Made by a program: the position numbers and the translations under genes. The notes beneath the pieces are model-generated. The model made no database searches. It saw only the letters and a program-made list of their open reading frames with translations, and had not been told where the DNA came from. From positions 38,035,106 through 38,099,105 of the forward strand of contig OZ024720.1 in the NCBI GenBank assembly GCA_964016875.1: 64,000 bases of DNA, in the 5' to 3' direction. Positions within the stretch are counted from its first letter, which is position 1, and every line of letters begins with the position of its first letter. Origin of the DNA: Fallopia convolvulus. Lineage: Eukaryota; Streptophyta; Magnoliopsida; Caryophyllales; Polygonaceae. Shown here one piece after another: positions 33,501 through 44,088 of the stretch.

Positions 33501-36500
33501 TGTAGTGTAGAATGTGCTTTTTGGCTTGATACTTTCCTCATTCTTTGTGCTTATGCAAAGATGTCTATAGAGATCAATTTTTTTTCTCTTTTGGCCTTTA
33601 AAATGACTTGTGATCCTACTGTGCACGTAAAACGTTCGATGCAATGTCCATGTAAATGTCACTCCTAAATGTGGAATTCGGTTTCTAGGGTTGAATTTAT
33701 GTTCTTATTAGATTGGTATTGATTTTGTAGAGTAGACTGTGCTTATTGGCTTGATACTATCCTCATTCTTGGTGCTTATGCATATATCTTTAAAGTTCAC
33801 TTGCTTTTTCTCGTTTTGATTATAGAATGACTTGTGATCTGACATTGCATGCCAAGTGTTCAATGAAATGTCACTCCTAATTATGGCATTCGGTTTCTAG
33901 GTTCGAATTTCTGCTTTTATACGATACATCTTTATTTTGTAGTGCAGAATGTGCGTATTGGCTTGATACTATCCTCATTCTTTGTGCTTATGCCTAGATG
34001 TCTTTAAAGTTCACTTGTTTTTTTCTCCTTTTGACTTTAAAATGACTTGTGATCTAACATTGCAAACCAAGTGTTCGATGAAATGTCCACGTAAATGTCA
34101 CTCCTAATTGTGGCATTAAGTTTCTAAGTTCGAATTTATGCTCTTATTTGATTGGTCTTGATTTTGTAGTGCATAATGTCACTATTTGCTTTATACTATC
34201 CTCATTCATTATGCTTATGCCTAGATGTCTTTAAAGTTCACTTGTTTTTTCTCCTTTTGCCTTTAAAATGATTTGTCCTACATTGCACGCCAAAAGTTCC
34301 ATGCATTGTCCATATAAATGTCACTCCTAATTGTGGTATTCGGTTTCAAGCTACGAATATATGCTCTTATTCGATCGGTCTTGATTTTGTAGTGCAGAAT
34401 TTGCTGATTTGCTTGATACTACACTCATTCTTTATGCTTATCCCTTGATTTCTTTAAAGTTCACTTGTTTTTTCTCCTTTTGCTTATAAAATATCTTGTG
34501 ATCTAACATTGCACGCCAAGTGTTCCATGAAATGTCCAGGTAAATGTCACTTGTAATTTTGGCATTCGGTTTCTAGGTTCGAATTTATGCTCATATTCTA
34601 TCGGTCTTGATTTTGTAGTGCATAATGTCATTGTTTATTGATACTATCCTCATTGTTTATGTTTATTCCTAGATGTCTTTAAAGTTCACTTGTTTTTTCT
34701 CCTCTTGCCTTTAAAATGACTTGTGATCTAACATTGCACGCCAAGTGCTCTATGAAATTTCCATGTAAATGTCACTCCAAAATGTGGCATTCGGTTTGTA
34801 GGTTCGAATTTATGCTTTTATACAATACGTCTTGATTTTGTAGTGTAGAATGTGCTTATTGGCTTGAATCTATCCTCATTATGTGTGCTTATGCCTAGAT
34901 GTCTTAAAGATCAATTGTTTTTTCTCCTTTGGCCTTTAAAATGACTTGAGATCCAACATTGCAAGCCAAAAGTTCGATGCAATGTCCATGTAAATGTCAC
35001 TCCTAAATGTGGCATTCGGTTTCTAGGGTAAAATCTATGTTCTTGATTTTGTATAAGAGAATATGCGTATTGGCTTGATACTATCCACATTATTTATGGT
35101 TATGCCTAGATGTCTTTAAAAATCACTTGTTTTTTCTCCTTTTTCTTATAAAATGACTTGTGATCTAACATTGCACGCCAAGTGTTTAATGAAATGTGTA
35201 CGTAAATGTCACTCCTAACTAAGGCATTCGGTTTCTAGGATCGAAATTATGCTCTTATTCTATCGGTCTTGATTTTATAGTGTAGAAGGTGCTTATTGGC
35301 TTGATAATATCCTCATTCTTGGTGCTTATGCATAGATATCTTTAAAGTTCACCTGCTTTTCTCTTTTTGATTTAAGAATGACTTGTGATATAACATTCCA
35401 TGCCAAGTGTTCGATGCAATGTCCATGTAAATGTCACTCCTAATTGTGGCATTCGGTTTCTAGGTTTGAATTTATGCTTTTATTCGATACGTCTTGATTT
35501 TGTAGTGCAGAATGTGCTTATTGGCTTGATACTATCCTAATGTTTTGTGCTTATGCCTAGATATATTTAAAGTTCACTTATTTTTCTCCTTTTGGCTTTA
35601 AAATGACTTGTGATCTAACATTGCACGCCAAGTGTTCGATTAAATGTCAACGTAAATGTAACTCCTAATTGTGGCATTCTCTTTCTATGTTCGAATTTAT
35701 GCTCTTATTCGATCGGTCTTGACTTTGAAGTGCATAATGTCATTATTTGTTTGATACTATCCTCATTCTTTATGCTTATGCCTAGATGTCTTTAAAGTTC
35801 ACTTGTTTTTTCTCCTTTTGCCTTTAAAATGACTTGTGATATAACATTGCACGCCAAGTGTTCGATGAAATGTCCACGTAAATGTCACTCCTAATTGTGG
35901 TATTCGGTTTCTAGGTTCGTATTTATGCTCTTATTCGATCGGTCTTGATTTTGTAGTGCCTAATGTCACTATTTGCTTTATACTATCATCATTCTTTATG
36001 CTTATGCCTAGATGTCCTTAAAGTTCACTTGTTTTTTCTCCTTTTGCCTTTAAAATGACTTGTTATCCAACATTTCACGCCAAAAGTTCGATGCAATGTC
36101 CATGTAAATGTCACTCGTATTTGTGGTATTCGGTTTCTAGGTACGAATATATGCTCTTATTCAATCGGTCTTTATTTTGTAGTGCAGAATGTGCTTATTT
36201 GCTTGATACTATACTCATTCTTTATGCTTATGCCTAGATTTCTTTAAAGTTCACCTGTTTTTTCTCCTTTTGCTTATAAAATGTCTTGTGATCTAACATT
36301 ACACGCCAAGTGTTCAATGAAATGTCTAGATAAATGTCAGTCCTAATTTTTGCATTCAGTTTCAAGGTTCGAAATTATGCTCATATTCTATCGGTCTTTA
36401 TTTTGTAGTGCATAGTGTCATTTTTTATTGATACTATCCTCATTCTTTATGTTTATTCCTAGATGTCATTAAAGTTCACTCTTTTTTCTCCTTTTTCTTA

Positions 36501-36986
36501 TAAAATGACTTGTGATCTAACATTACACGTCAAGTGCTGGATGAAATTTCCATGTAAATGTCATTCCAAAATGTGCCATTCGGTTTATTGGTTCGAATTA
36601 ATGCTTTTATACAATACGTATTGATTTTGTACTGCAGAATGTGCTTATTGGCTTGAAACTATTCTCATTCTTTGTGCTTATTCCTAGATGTCTTTAAAGA
36701 TCAATTATTTTTTCTCCTTTGGCCTTTAAAATGACTTTAGATACAACATTGCACGCCAAAATTTTAATGCAATGTCCATGTAAATATCACTCCTAAATGT
36801 GGCATTCGGTTTCTAGGGTAAAATCTACGTTCATATTCGATCAGTCTTGATTTTGTAAAGTAGAATGTGCTTATTGGCTTCATACTATCCTCATTCTTTT
36901 CGCTTATGCCTAGATGTCTTTAAAGTTCACTTGTTTTTCTCCTTTTGCTTATAAAATGACTTGTGATCTAACATTGCAAGCCAAGT
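30574..36986. repeat. Satellite array 3 (about 28 monomers, trimeric order)
   Basis: Continuation of array 2 beyond the solo LTR. Reading monomer types from 30720 gives mostly B-C-A-B-C-A-B-C, with slips (for example B-C-B-C near 32.4-32.9 kb), which implies a roughly 680-bp higher-order unit. One shortened monomer lies near 32360 and another near 35040. Positions 36982-36986 are the left CAAGT duplication of the copia element. Confidence 0.95.
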
Positions 36987-37874
36987 TGTTGGATCGTAAA
37001 CCGTTAGCAAGGAGCTTGGGAACATGCTGTTAAGCTGTTCACAAGGCAGCAGAAGTAAATTAAGCGCAAGTATTAAAAGCAGTAAAGAACGCAGTTCCCT
37101 TATAGAGGAACCCTACTACAACCAACTAGTTGTATGGATAAACCTCTACCTCCGCTTGGAGGATTTTGAATGACTTACTTATATTGATTGCTTTGTTCCT
37201 ACGAGTTCATTCTAACTCTAGCAACACTAGCAAATCCTCTCAACTGAGTTCCTAAGCTCACAACAGCAAAATACAAATAATTCAAACCTTACACCGACTT
37301 CTCAGTTCCCTTGCCCCTGGGAACATCGGCTTCACCGTCGTCGAGATCACACACTCGCCGGCGGGGACCTCTCTTCTTTTTCTTTCTTTTCTCTGATGTG
37401 GGTGTTTGTGAGTTCTGGGAGAAGTACTCAGTCCGAGTACTATTCATTTGGCTTTATAGTCCAGGTGAGCTTGGGCAGTCACATCTTTGAACTGTGTCCA
37501 AAATGCCCTTTGCTTGATGCCCAAGTTGTACTTTCTTCACATGTGACATCTTTCAATCGGACCGTTGTCCTCACATGTGAGTTCCCATGTCATGGGAACT
37601 GTCTTGTTCAGAGTTCCCTTGATGGAAACTCTTCATCCTGGGAGTTTCCACTGCATAGGAACTTTCCTCTTCAGAGTTCCCTTGATGGAAACTCTGCTTT
37701 GTAAGCTTTCTGTGGCTTTTGGTCATTCATTGGAGTTCTTGGCTGTACCTGCGTTCCTTACAAATACTTAAACAAACCACATTAGTTCCTCATGGTGTTT
37801 GTCATTATCAAAACTCGGAGAATGGCATCGTTGATCCGTTGTTTAGAACCAGAGGTCCCAACAACGTCCCAACA
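36987..37874 (-). repeat. 3' LTR of copia element (deleted form)
   Basis: Plus-strand ends TGTTGG and CCCAACA. Compared with 46083-47149 it lacks about 40 bp near 37203 and a larger block near 37550, and has other small changes. Minus-strand TATA at 37458-37452. Confidence 0.93.
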
Positions 37875-37890
37875 ATTTCCCCCTTTTTGA
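37875..37890 (-). promoter_or_regulatory. Polypurine tract of copia element
   Basis: On the minus strand AAAAAGGGGGAAAT abuts the 3' LTR start TGTTGGGACG. It primes plus-strand synthesis. Confidence 0.85.
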
Positions 37891-38278
37891 TGATGACAAA
37901 CCCATCACAAAATACGCAAGTATTTCAATGAATGATATGCTAATGAGTTCCTGAGTATGATTTTGAGGAATCACTTCTAGTGAAACACTTAGATTTGGGG
38001 AGCCACTTCTGGTGAGACACTTAGATCTTACTTAGCTTTTTATGCAATTGTTCCCCCTTAGCTTATGCATGTTCTGTGATAACTTAAACTTTTAACTCAT
38101 CTCGCATTTTTTGTCTTTCACACTTTTGACATCATCGAAAACAAGCAAAGCAATAATAAGGAAGAAAGGAACACGCAATCAAACTAAAAGCCAATTCATT
38201 ACTTCAGAGTATATGTACAAGGGAACACAAGTACATTTTTGTGGATAAATTTGGATTGAGGGAAAAAGAAAGGAGAAG
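37891..38278 (-). other. 3' untranslated spacer of copia element
   Basis: Between the stop of the extra ORF (38279) and the polypurine tract. AT-rich. The plus strand shows a short duplicated phrase (CACTTCTAGTGA and CACTTCTGGTGA, near 37975 and 38003). No gene seen. Confidence 0.6.
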
Positions 38279-39941
38279 TCATGGGGCTGCGGGGAACAGT
38301 GCATCGCAGAGGCGCGTTAGGACTTGTGTAAGTTTTTCTTGTCCCCTGGCCAACGTTGCTTGGTCCCTGGCAATCTGATCGAGGGTGTTGGCGATGCGGA
38401 GTAAAACCTGAGAGTTCCCATCTTCACCAGATTCCAGTTGAGCCGTTTCCTCTACAAGCTCAGAGTGCCTCATCTTCTGGACAACTGAGATGTCCAGTTC
38501 CCTTCCAAGCACAATTTCTTCCTTAGAGGAGTCATAGAGACCTTCTTTTTGTAGCAGCTTCTTGATCAACCCAAAGTAGGGAAGGGAATGGGACTTGGAA
38601 GCCATACACTTCTCCATATGCCCAAGTATGATTCTGGGAAGGTTGATGGGCTTCTTGAGGAGGAAGTGATAGAGAATGATGGCATCGGGGAAATTGACGA
38701 CCAGACGCTTCTCTTGGCGAGGGATCACCACATTGATGATGAATTGATGAGCAAGCTTGGCGACGAGGGACAGATGATGAGTCGAAGGCACTTTAGTGGG
38801 AACTCGGCCCTCAAAAATGGTGTTGTACACCTCGGTGCTGTTGAAGTCGCCCCAGAGCTTGTTGGGCAACTCGTTGAGTCCTTGAACTGGGACCTGGAGC
38901 TGAAGGCGGATTGTGGACTTAGTAAAGATAAACTCGTCGCCTTCGTGGGAGAGAGTCCCCTGAGTGCCGTCATTGTTTATGATGAAGTTGTTGTAGAATT
39001 GACGCACTTGGGAGGGATCTACACTCACAGTTTCCTTGCAAAGGTTCTCCCAGCCCTGGGCCTTGATTAGGTCCCATAGTACCCCTAGGTCGTTGTTATT
39101 GAGCACTTCTTCAGAAATGATAAGAGGAGGGAGGAGCTTCCGGCGTTCATCCACAGGGTACCTTGTTGATGAAGTTCCCTTCCCCTTCTTGGTGGTGCTC
39201 TTAGAAGTGTTCCCCCTAGAGACCGTGGGAGGTCATTTCTGCTGAGGGGGTGCAGCCGCTTCAATCATCAACACTCGTTCCCTTGGAGGATGGGAACCCG
39301 TGGACACCACCATTTGGTGTCCAGGTGTTGGGATCTGTTCTTGCTCCTTAGCAGTTGGGGCCTCTTCTTCTTCTTCGACCTCATCATTTGAGGTCCCTTC
39401 TTCATCGGAGGAGCTCGAGCTTGAGCCCTCCGCTTCATCTTCAAGATGACTTGTACTTGCCCCAGCACCTTTAGCTGGGGCTGGGTCCCTTTTCTCCGTG
39501 GGCTCTTGAGAAGCCACTTTTTCTTGGGACTTGGTCCCTTGGTTGGTTGTCGCTTCAGTGGGGACCCGGTTGAGCTCATCCTCGAAATCCTTGAGCCGGG
39601 CCTCCTCCTCGACAGTTCCCATGATGAGAGGAGGAGGGTCCTTGGTCAATTTTCCGATGACGACGGAGAGGGGAAGATCATCGTCGTCCGAAGTAAGGAC
39701 GACGACAGTTTTGGATGGAGAGGGAGTGGGGAGTTTTGTGGTGGGGGGGGATGTGGTGGAAGAGGGAAGAGGAGAGGAAAGAGGAGTCAGCGTTACAACT
39801 TCCGTAGCACGCCTCTTGATACGTGACACGATCTCTAGGGAAGTCCTTTCAAAATTTGAATACTTGGCTTGTAACGCTTCAAAGCTTCTGACATAAAAGT
39901 CCGCGTCCCAAGTGACGGTTCTTCTTCGTAGATGAGTCAGC
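38279..39941 (-). pseudogene. Extra 3' ORF (env-like position) of SIRE-like element
   Basis: One minus-strand frame runs from the nested solo LTR (39941) to 38279, broken only by a TGA at 39233-39235. The N-terminal half is disordered: S/T/P-rich, with acidic serine clusters and E-rich runs (about 39350-39450). The C-terminal half is globular: WENLCKETVSVDP, VRQFYNNFI, a beta-rich FIFTKSTIRLQLQVP segment, LPRIILGHMEKCM and a short coiled end. SIRE-lineage elements carry an ORF here that has been called env-like; I see no signal peptide or clear membrane helix. The W-x-F-YNNF-plus-beta layout resembles plant transposon-associated proteins and loosely the Athila ORF1. The true start is lost in or beyond the solo LTR. 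Confidence 0.75.
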
Positions 39942-40830
39942 TGATACGCTGGTTTTAGTACAGCGTAATTCTGTATTTTTATTAGGATTTTCTGAGTGTT
40001 TTAGGCTAGATTAGGTGATTATCTGTAATATCAGCAGAAGCCTACAGTTGAAGATTTGGAAGACAGAAATCCTAAATTCGAAGTTGAAGTGCTCAAGGAG
40101 TCAAGATCCGCGCCCTCGGATCAGATCCGAGCCCGCGGTCCCGAGGTAGAAGCAAACCATCCGAGGGCGAGGAAGGCTGGATCCGCGACTGCGGATTATT
40201 TTCTATCCCTTGGTTAATATCAAAACTCTTGGTTTTATTTATATGATCTATGTTTGATTTGATAAGCCTGATCAACTTGTTTGATTGACTTAGATCTACT
40301 ATTTGCATTAGGTTTGATTGTTGTCTGTGCAATCTTATTTATCCTTGAAACAACTCTTTTCTAGGACCGTGGACTAGAATTGAGAAAGAGTATTTGATTG
40401 TTATTTTATGCATGAGACTCGTAGCTTGATTGCATGAATTAATATCCTTCTATCCTTAATATTTTGCATGATTTGAATTAAGCGTTCTTGTTCATATCAT
40501 AATTCTGCTTGGACCGTGGACAAGCGGAAATCTTTTATAAGGATTGGAATTAACTAGGGAATTAATAGAAAAGTGGATGAATCAATGATCGGATGAGAAA
40601 AAAGGTGGAATTGATTGAATGAACTCTGCTTTCCTTCACTTGATTTAATCTCAACAATATTCGCTTGTTTGTTTGTTTGCTTGAACTTCCAAAACCCACT
40701 GTCTTTACTCTTTGCTGATTGATCAGAATCCCGATTCTCTTGGGTTCGACCCCTTGCTTGCTTGCTATACTAGTTAGTAGTTTAGGGTTATTTATCTTTG
40801 ATCTTGGCAACAACGATTTTAGCCGAATCA
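39942..40830 (+). mobile_element. Solo LTR of the gag-only Ty3-like family (short variant)
   Basis: TGATACGCTG to GCCGAATCA, 889 bp, inserted into the copia element. Flanks are TCAGC (39937-39941) and TCAAC (40831-40835), a probable 5-bp duplication with one change. From about 40200 to its end it matches the reverse complement of the LTRs at 56310 and 60143 closely; the U3 half is shorter and diverged. It carries four CCGCGN-type 12-mers. Confidence 0.88.
40107..40195. repeat. 12-mer palindrome cluster in solo LTR U3
   Basis: CCGCGCCCTCGG at 40108, CCGAGCCCGCGG at 40127 (19 bp later), CCGAGGGCGAGG at 40161 and CCGCGACTGCGG at 40183 (22 bp later). Confidence 0.75.
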
Positions 40831-41237
40831 TCAACGTTCCCTTGCTAGTATGTACCAGTTCCCATAATCTTATCAAGGTCAGGGAGAGTGAAGTGGTTAA
40901 GGGAGCTTCACACTCATCCTTATGTGGGGCTAGGGAACTCAAAGGGAACCAGACAATTTACGACTCGATAAAGGAGTAAACACTTTGGCTCATGAGAAGC
41001 GTTTGTCTGGTCCCTGGATTAGGGTAGGTTATATGATCAACCTTCATAGTGGCTTGTAAAGAGGGATAAAGGGAACTCAGGTTGATCATGTTGGGCCAAA
41101 AGAAATAAAGTTCCCTTGTACACATTTGTCTTTAGACTAGTAAGCATGGGAAAGTGAAAGCAATAAGTCCAAGTTCCCTATCATGCATTCTTAGATAAAC
41201 TAGTCAGGCATTGAGAGAGAGACAAACAGGGACTTGT
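40831..41237 (-). other. Spacer between RNase H and the extra ORF in copia element
   Basis: No domain recognised. It contains at least five GTTCCC/GGGAAC words (for example near 40839, 40858, 40925, 40936 and 41069). Short ORFs here are not supported. Confidence 0.6.
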
Positions 41238-42101
41238 TTAGTTTAGAGTTATCATCCCTAGAAGCATTTGAAAACGCTTGTAGGGACGACTGTCTAAAGC
41301 TTTGGTGAGAATGTCCACAATTTGCTCTTCAGTTCTACAGTGTTCCATCGAGATGTTCCCACTTTCAACATTGTCACGTAGAAAGTGATGCCTTATTTCT
41401 ATATGCTTAGTTCTAGAATGATGCACATGATTTTTGGAAATGTTTATGGCACTAGTATTATCACAAATTATGGGAACTCGACCAAAAGACATACCGTAAT
41501 CCTGGAGTTGTGACTTAAGACATAGAACTTGGGAACAACAAGATGCGGCAGCCACATATTCTGCTTCAGCTGTGGAGAGTGCCACTAAGTTTTGCTTTTT
41601 AAATCCCCATGAAACTAAGCATGACCCTAGGAACTAGGCCATTCCTGATGTGCTCTTTCTATCAACCAGGTGCCTTGCAAAATCCGCATTTGTGTATGCA
41701 ATGAGCTCAAGGGAGTTGATCCTTGGATACCAGAGGCACAAGTTATCATTCCCTTTGAGATACCTGAAATTCCTCTTCACCTCTTTCAGGTGTGATTCCA
41801 TAGGGTTAGCTTGAAAACGAGCACAAAGACATACGGAGAACATGATATCAAGTCTACTAGCTGTTAAGTAGAGAAGGGACCCAATCATACCTCGATAGTT
41901 CCTTTGGTCCACACTAATACCTGTTTCATCCGCATTGAGCCTTGAATTTGGTGAGATGGGAGTGTCAATAGGCTTGGAATGTTCCATCCCATACTTTACG
42001 AGCATTTCCTTGATGTATTTCTGTTGATGAATTTTTGTTCCCTCCTTGGTTTGAGATATTTGAAGTCCCAAGAAGAACGTGAGTTCCCCAATGAGACTCA
42101 T
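41238..42101 (-). pseudogene. RNase H domain and RT thumb, copia type
   Basis: Same frame as RT. It begins with SLIGELTFFLGLQI and runs through YIKEMLVKYGM, TPISPNSRL, YRGMIGSLLYLT, AYTNADFARHLVDRKSTSG, then LSTAEAEYVAAASCCSQ, IICDNTSAINISKN, RTKHIEIRHHFLRD and EQIVDILTKAL. TAG at 41634-41636 interrupts after the DRKSTSG motif, and TAG at 42102-42104 separates it from RT. The usual Y-S/T-D-A-D segment reads TNAD, so the first acidic residue is lost. The family degrades the RNA strand of the RNA-DNA hybrid. Confidence 0.9.
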
Positions 42102-43258
42102 CTAAAACTCACTGCTCATGAGGTCCTTAAAGTCCTCTACAAGAATTTCGTTAGTTGCTCCAAAAACAATGTCATCAACATATACTTGCACAATCAAGAT
42201 GTCTTTAGACTCTTTCTTTAAAAACAAAGTCTTGTCTATGGAACCTCGAAGGTATCCATGGGAGAAGAGGAATTGAGCAAACCTGTCATACCAAGCTCGG
42301 GGAGCTTGTTTGAGTCCGTAGAGGGCCCTCTCCAGGAAGTAGACATGGTTGGGTAGCTTCTCATCTTTGGATCCTAGGGGTTGGGCCACATATACTTCTT
42401 CCTTGAGATGTCCATTGAGGAAGGCTGTTTTCACATCCATTTGATAAAGCTTGAATCCCTTGTGAGCAGCATAGGCAATTAAGAGTTTGATGGCCTCGAT
42501 CCTGGCAACCGGTGCGAAGGTCTCATCGTAATCGATTCCTTCCTCTTGCATGTAGCCTTATGCCACCAGTCTAGCCTTGTTCCTTGCTACAGCCCCAATA
42601 TCATCGAGCTTGTTTCCAAGGACCCATCGAGTTCCTATGATGTTCTTGTTCTTGGGCCTATGAACTAGCTTCCAAACTTTGTTCCTCTCGAATTGGTGGA
42701 GCTCCTCTTTCATGGCTTGGATCCAATCTGGGTCCTTCAAAGCTTCTTTGATATTTTTGGGTTCCACCATTGAAACAAACGCGTTAAAAGCACAAAAATT
42801 ATTGAGAGAGGAACGAGTTTGTACACCTTTATCATAAGGGGAGATGATGTTCTCAATGGGATGGTCCTTCCTTTGTTGAAAGTTTCTTGTATGAGTGGGT
42901 TCCCTTGCACTTGTGTCATGGGAACATTCGTCTTCAGCTTCTTCATTTTGTGTTCCTTCAGAGATTTCTGGCAGAATCCCTCTTTGTTCCCCCCTGAACA
43001 CTTGATTCTGGCACAGTAGTGTCTTGGGGAACAAGAGAGTTGGAGGTGTCTTGTAGTTCTTCTGAAGAGGGAACCTCGAGGGAGATTGGATCAGTGAGAG
43101 TTGGATCTCCTTCGTTGTTCCCTGGTTGTGGAATGTTACTCGCACTTGGATAGTCTTCATCTCTCTTCCTTGGCTCATCATCATCATCATCATCGTCTTC
43201 TTGTCTGACCAGTTTGAATAGAGTTTCTTTTCCTTGGGTCACTGTTCCCATCTTTACA
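42102..43258 (-). pseudogene. pol: Reverse transcriptase, copia type, with INT-RT linker
   Basis: The linker begins after the integrase deletion with VTQGKETLFKLV and an aspartate run from a TCA microsatellite (about 43164-43190). A frameshift near 43000-43190 leads to the RT frame: WIQAMKEELHQFERNKVWKLV, IGTRWVLGNKLDD, ARLVA, then TAA at 42555-42557, then GIDYDETFAPVARIEAI, QMDVKTAFLNGHLKEEVYV, ALYGLKQAPRAWYDR and the catalytic VYVDDIVFGATN. The catalytic YVDD is intact. Family role: synthesis of element DNA. Not expressible as one protein here. Confidence 0.93.
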
Positions 43259-43697
43259 GATTTCTCGTTGAAGATGACATGGATGCTTTCTTCTATCTTC
43301 TTGGTCCTCTTGTTATAGACCCTGTAAGCCTTGCTTCAAAAGCTTGTGATTTTGCCTTCAAGAAAATAACCCAGGTGAATCTAGAAAAATCATCAATTAA
43401 GACATACATGTACCTTTTTCCTCCATAGTTGTCTGTTCGCATGGGACCATAGAGATCCATGTGAATTAGCTCTAAAGGCCTGGTTGTGCTCACCACCTTT
43501 TTGGGTTTGAAGGAGTTCCTAGTATGTTTCCCTCGAACGCATGCTTCACATATTTGGACTCCTTCAAGATTGATTCGAGGAAGACCAATGACCAGATCCT
43601 GTAGATAGAGCTTCAGGATTCGATTGACACCTGCATGTCCCAGTCTTCGGTGCCAGAGTTCCGTATCATCGTCGGAACTCGCAAGACACAGCTTCAT
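43259..43697 (-). pseudogene. Integrase, copia type, core deleted
   Basis: The GAG-pre-integrase and zinc-finger part is present (LWHRRLGHAGVNRI, then CEACVRGKHTRNSF), followed by the start of the core with HMDLYGPM and VLIDDFSRFTWVIFLKAKSQAFE. The sequence then jumps, near 43335-43345, to the conserved end of the domain (YNKRTKKIEESIHVIF). The central core with the second Asp and the catalytic Glu is absent, apparently a clean deletion with A/G-rich microhomology. It cannot integrate by itself. Confidence 0.9.
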
Positions 43698-44088
43698 TGG
43701 TGGTTAAAATTTTGTATCTACTACATACACATTGTTGTGCCTTCTTCCTCTCAGAATCACTTTGTTGGTCCTTTTGTTGATGACTAGGCTTTCTTCGGAG
43801 TCGAAGGTGACAACGTTGTTCCCTTGATCACATATCTGGGTGACACTTAGGAGATCGTATCCCAGATCTTTCACCAGATTTACATTGCTGACTTTGATTG
43901 ATCTATTTAGCAACACTTCTCCTTTTCCAATTACTTCTCCCTTGTTTTTATTGCCAAATGAGACGTGGCCTCCTTCAGCATGAGTGTGGAGTGAGATGAG
44001 GATATCTTTGTTTCCGGTCATATGGTTCGAGCATCCACTATCTATGAACCATGCATTGTTCCCTCTCAATGCCACCTACAAGGTAAAG
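43698..44088 (-). pseudogene. Aspartic protease, copia type
   Basis: WFIDSGCSNHMTGN contains the DSG active site, followed by GGHVSFGNKNKGEVIGKG and LVKDLGYDLLSVTQICDQG, the typical copia protease layout. TAA at 43704-43706 splits it from integrase in the same frame; a frameshift near 44080 separates it from gag. Confidence 0.9.

Noticed and set aside
39446..39896. Plus-strand 120-codon glycine/arginine-rich ORFs
   Set aside because: Antisense of the low-complexity acidic N-terminus of the copia 3' ORF.
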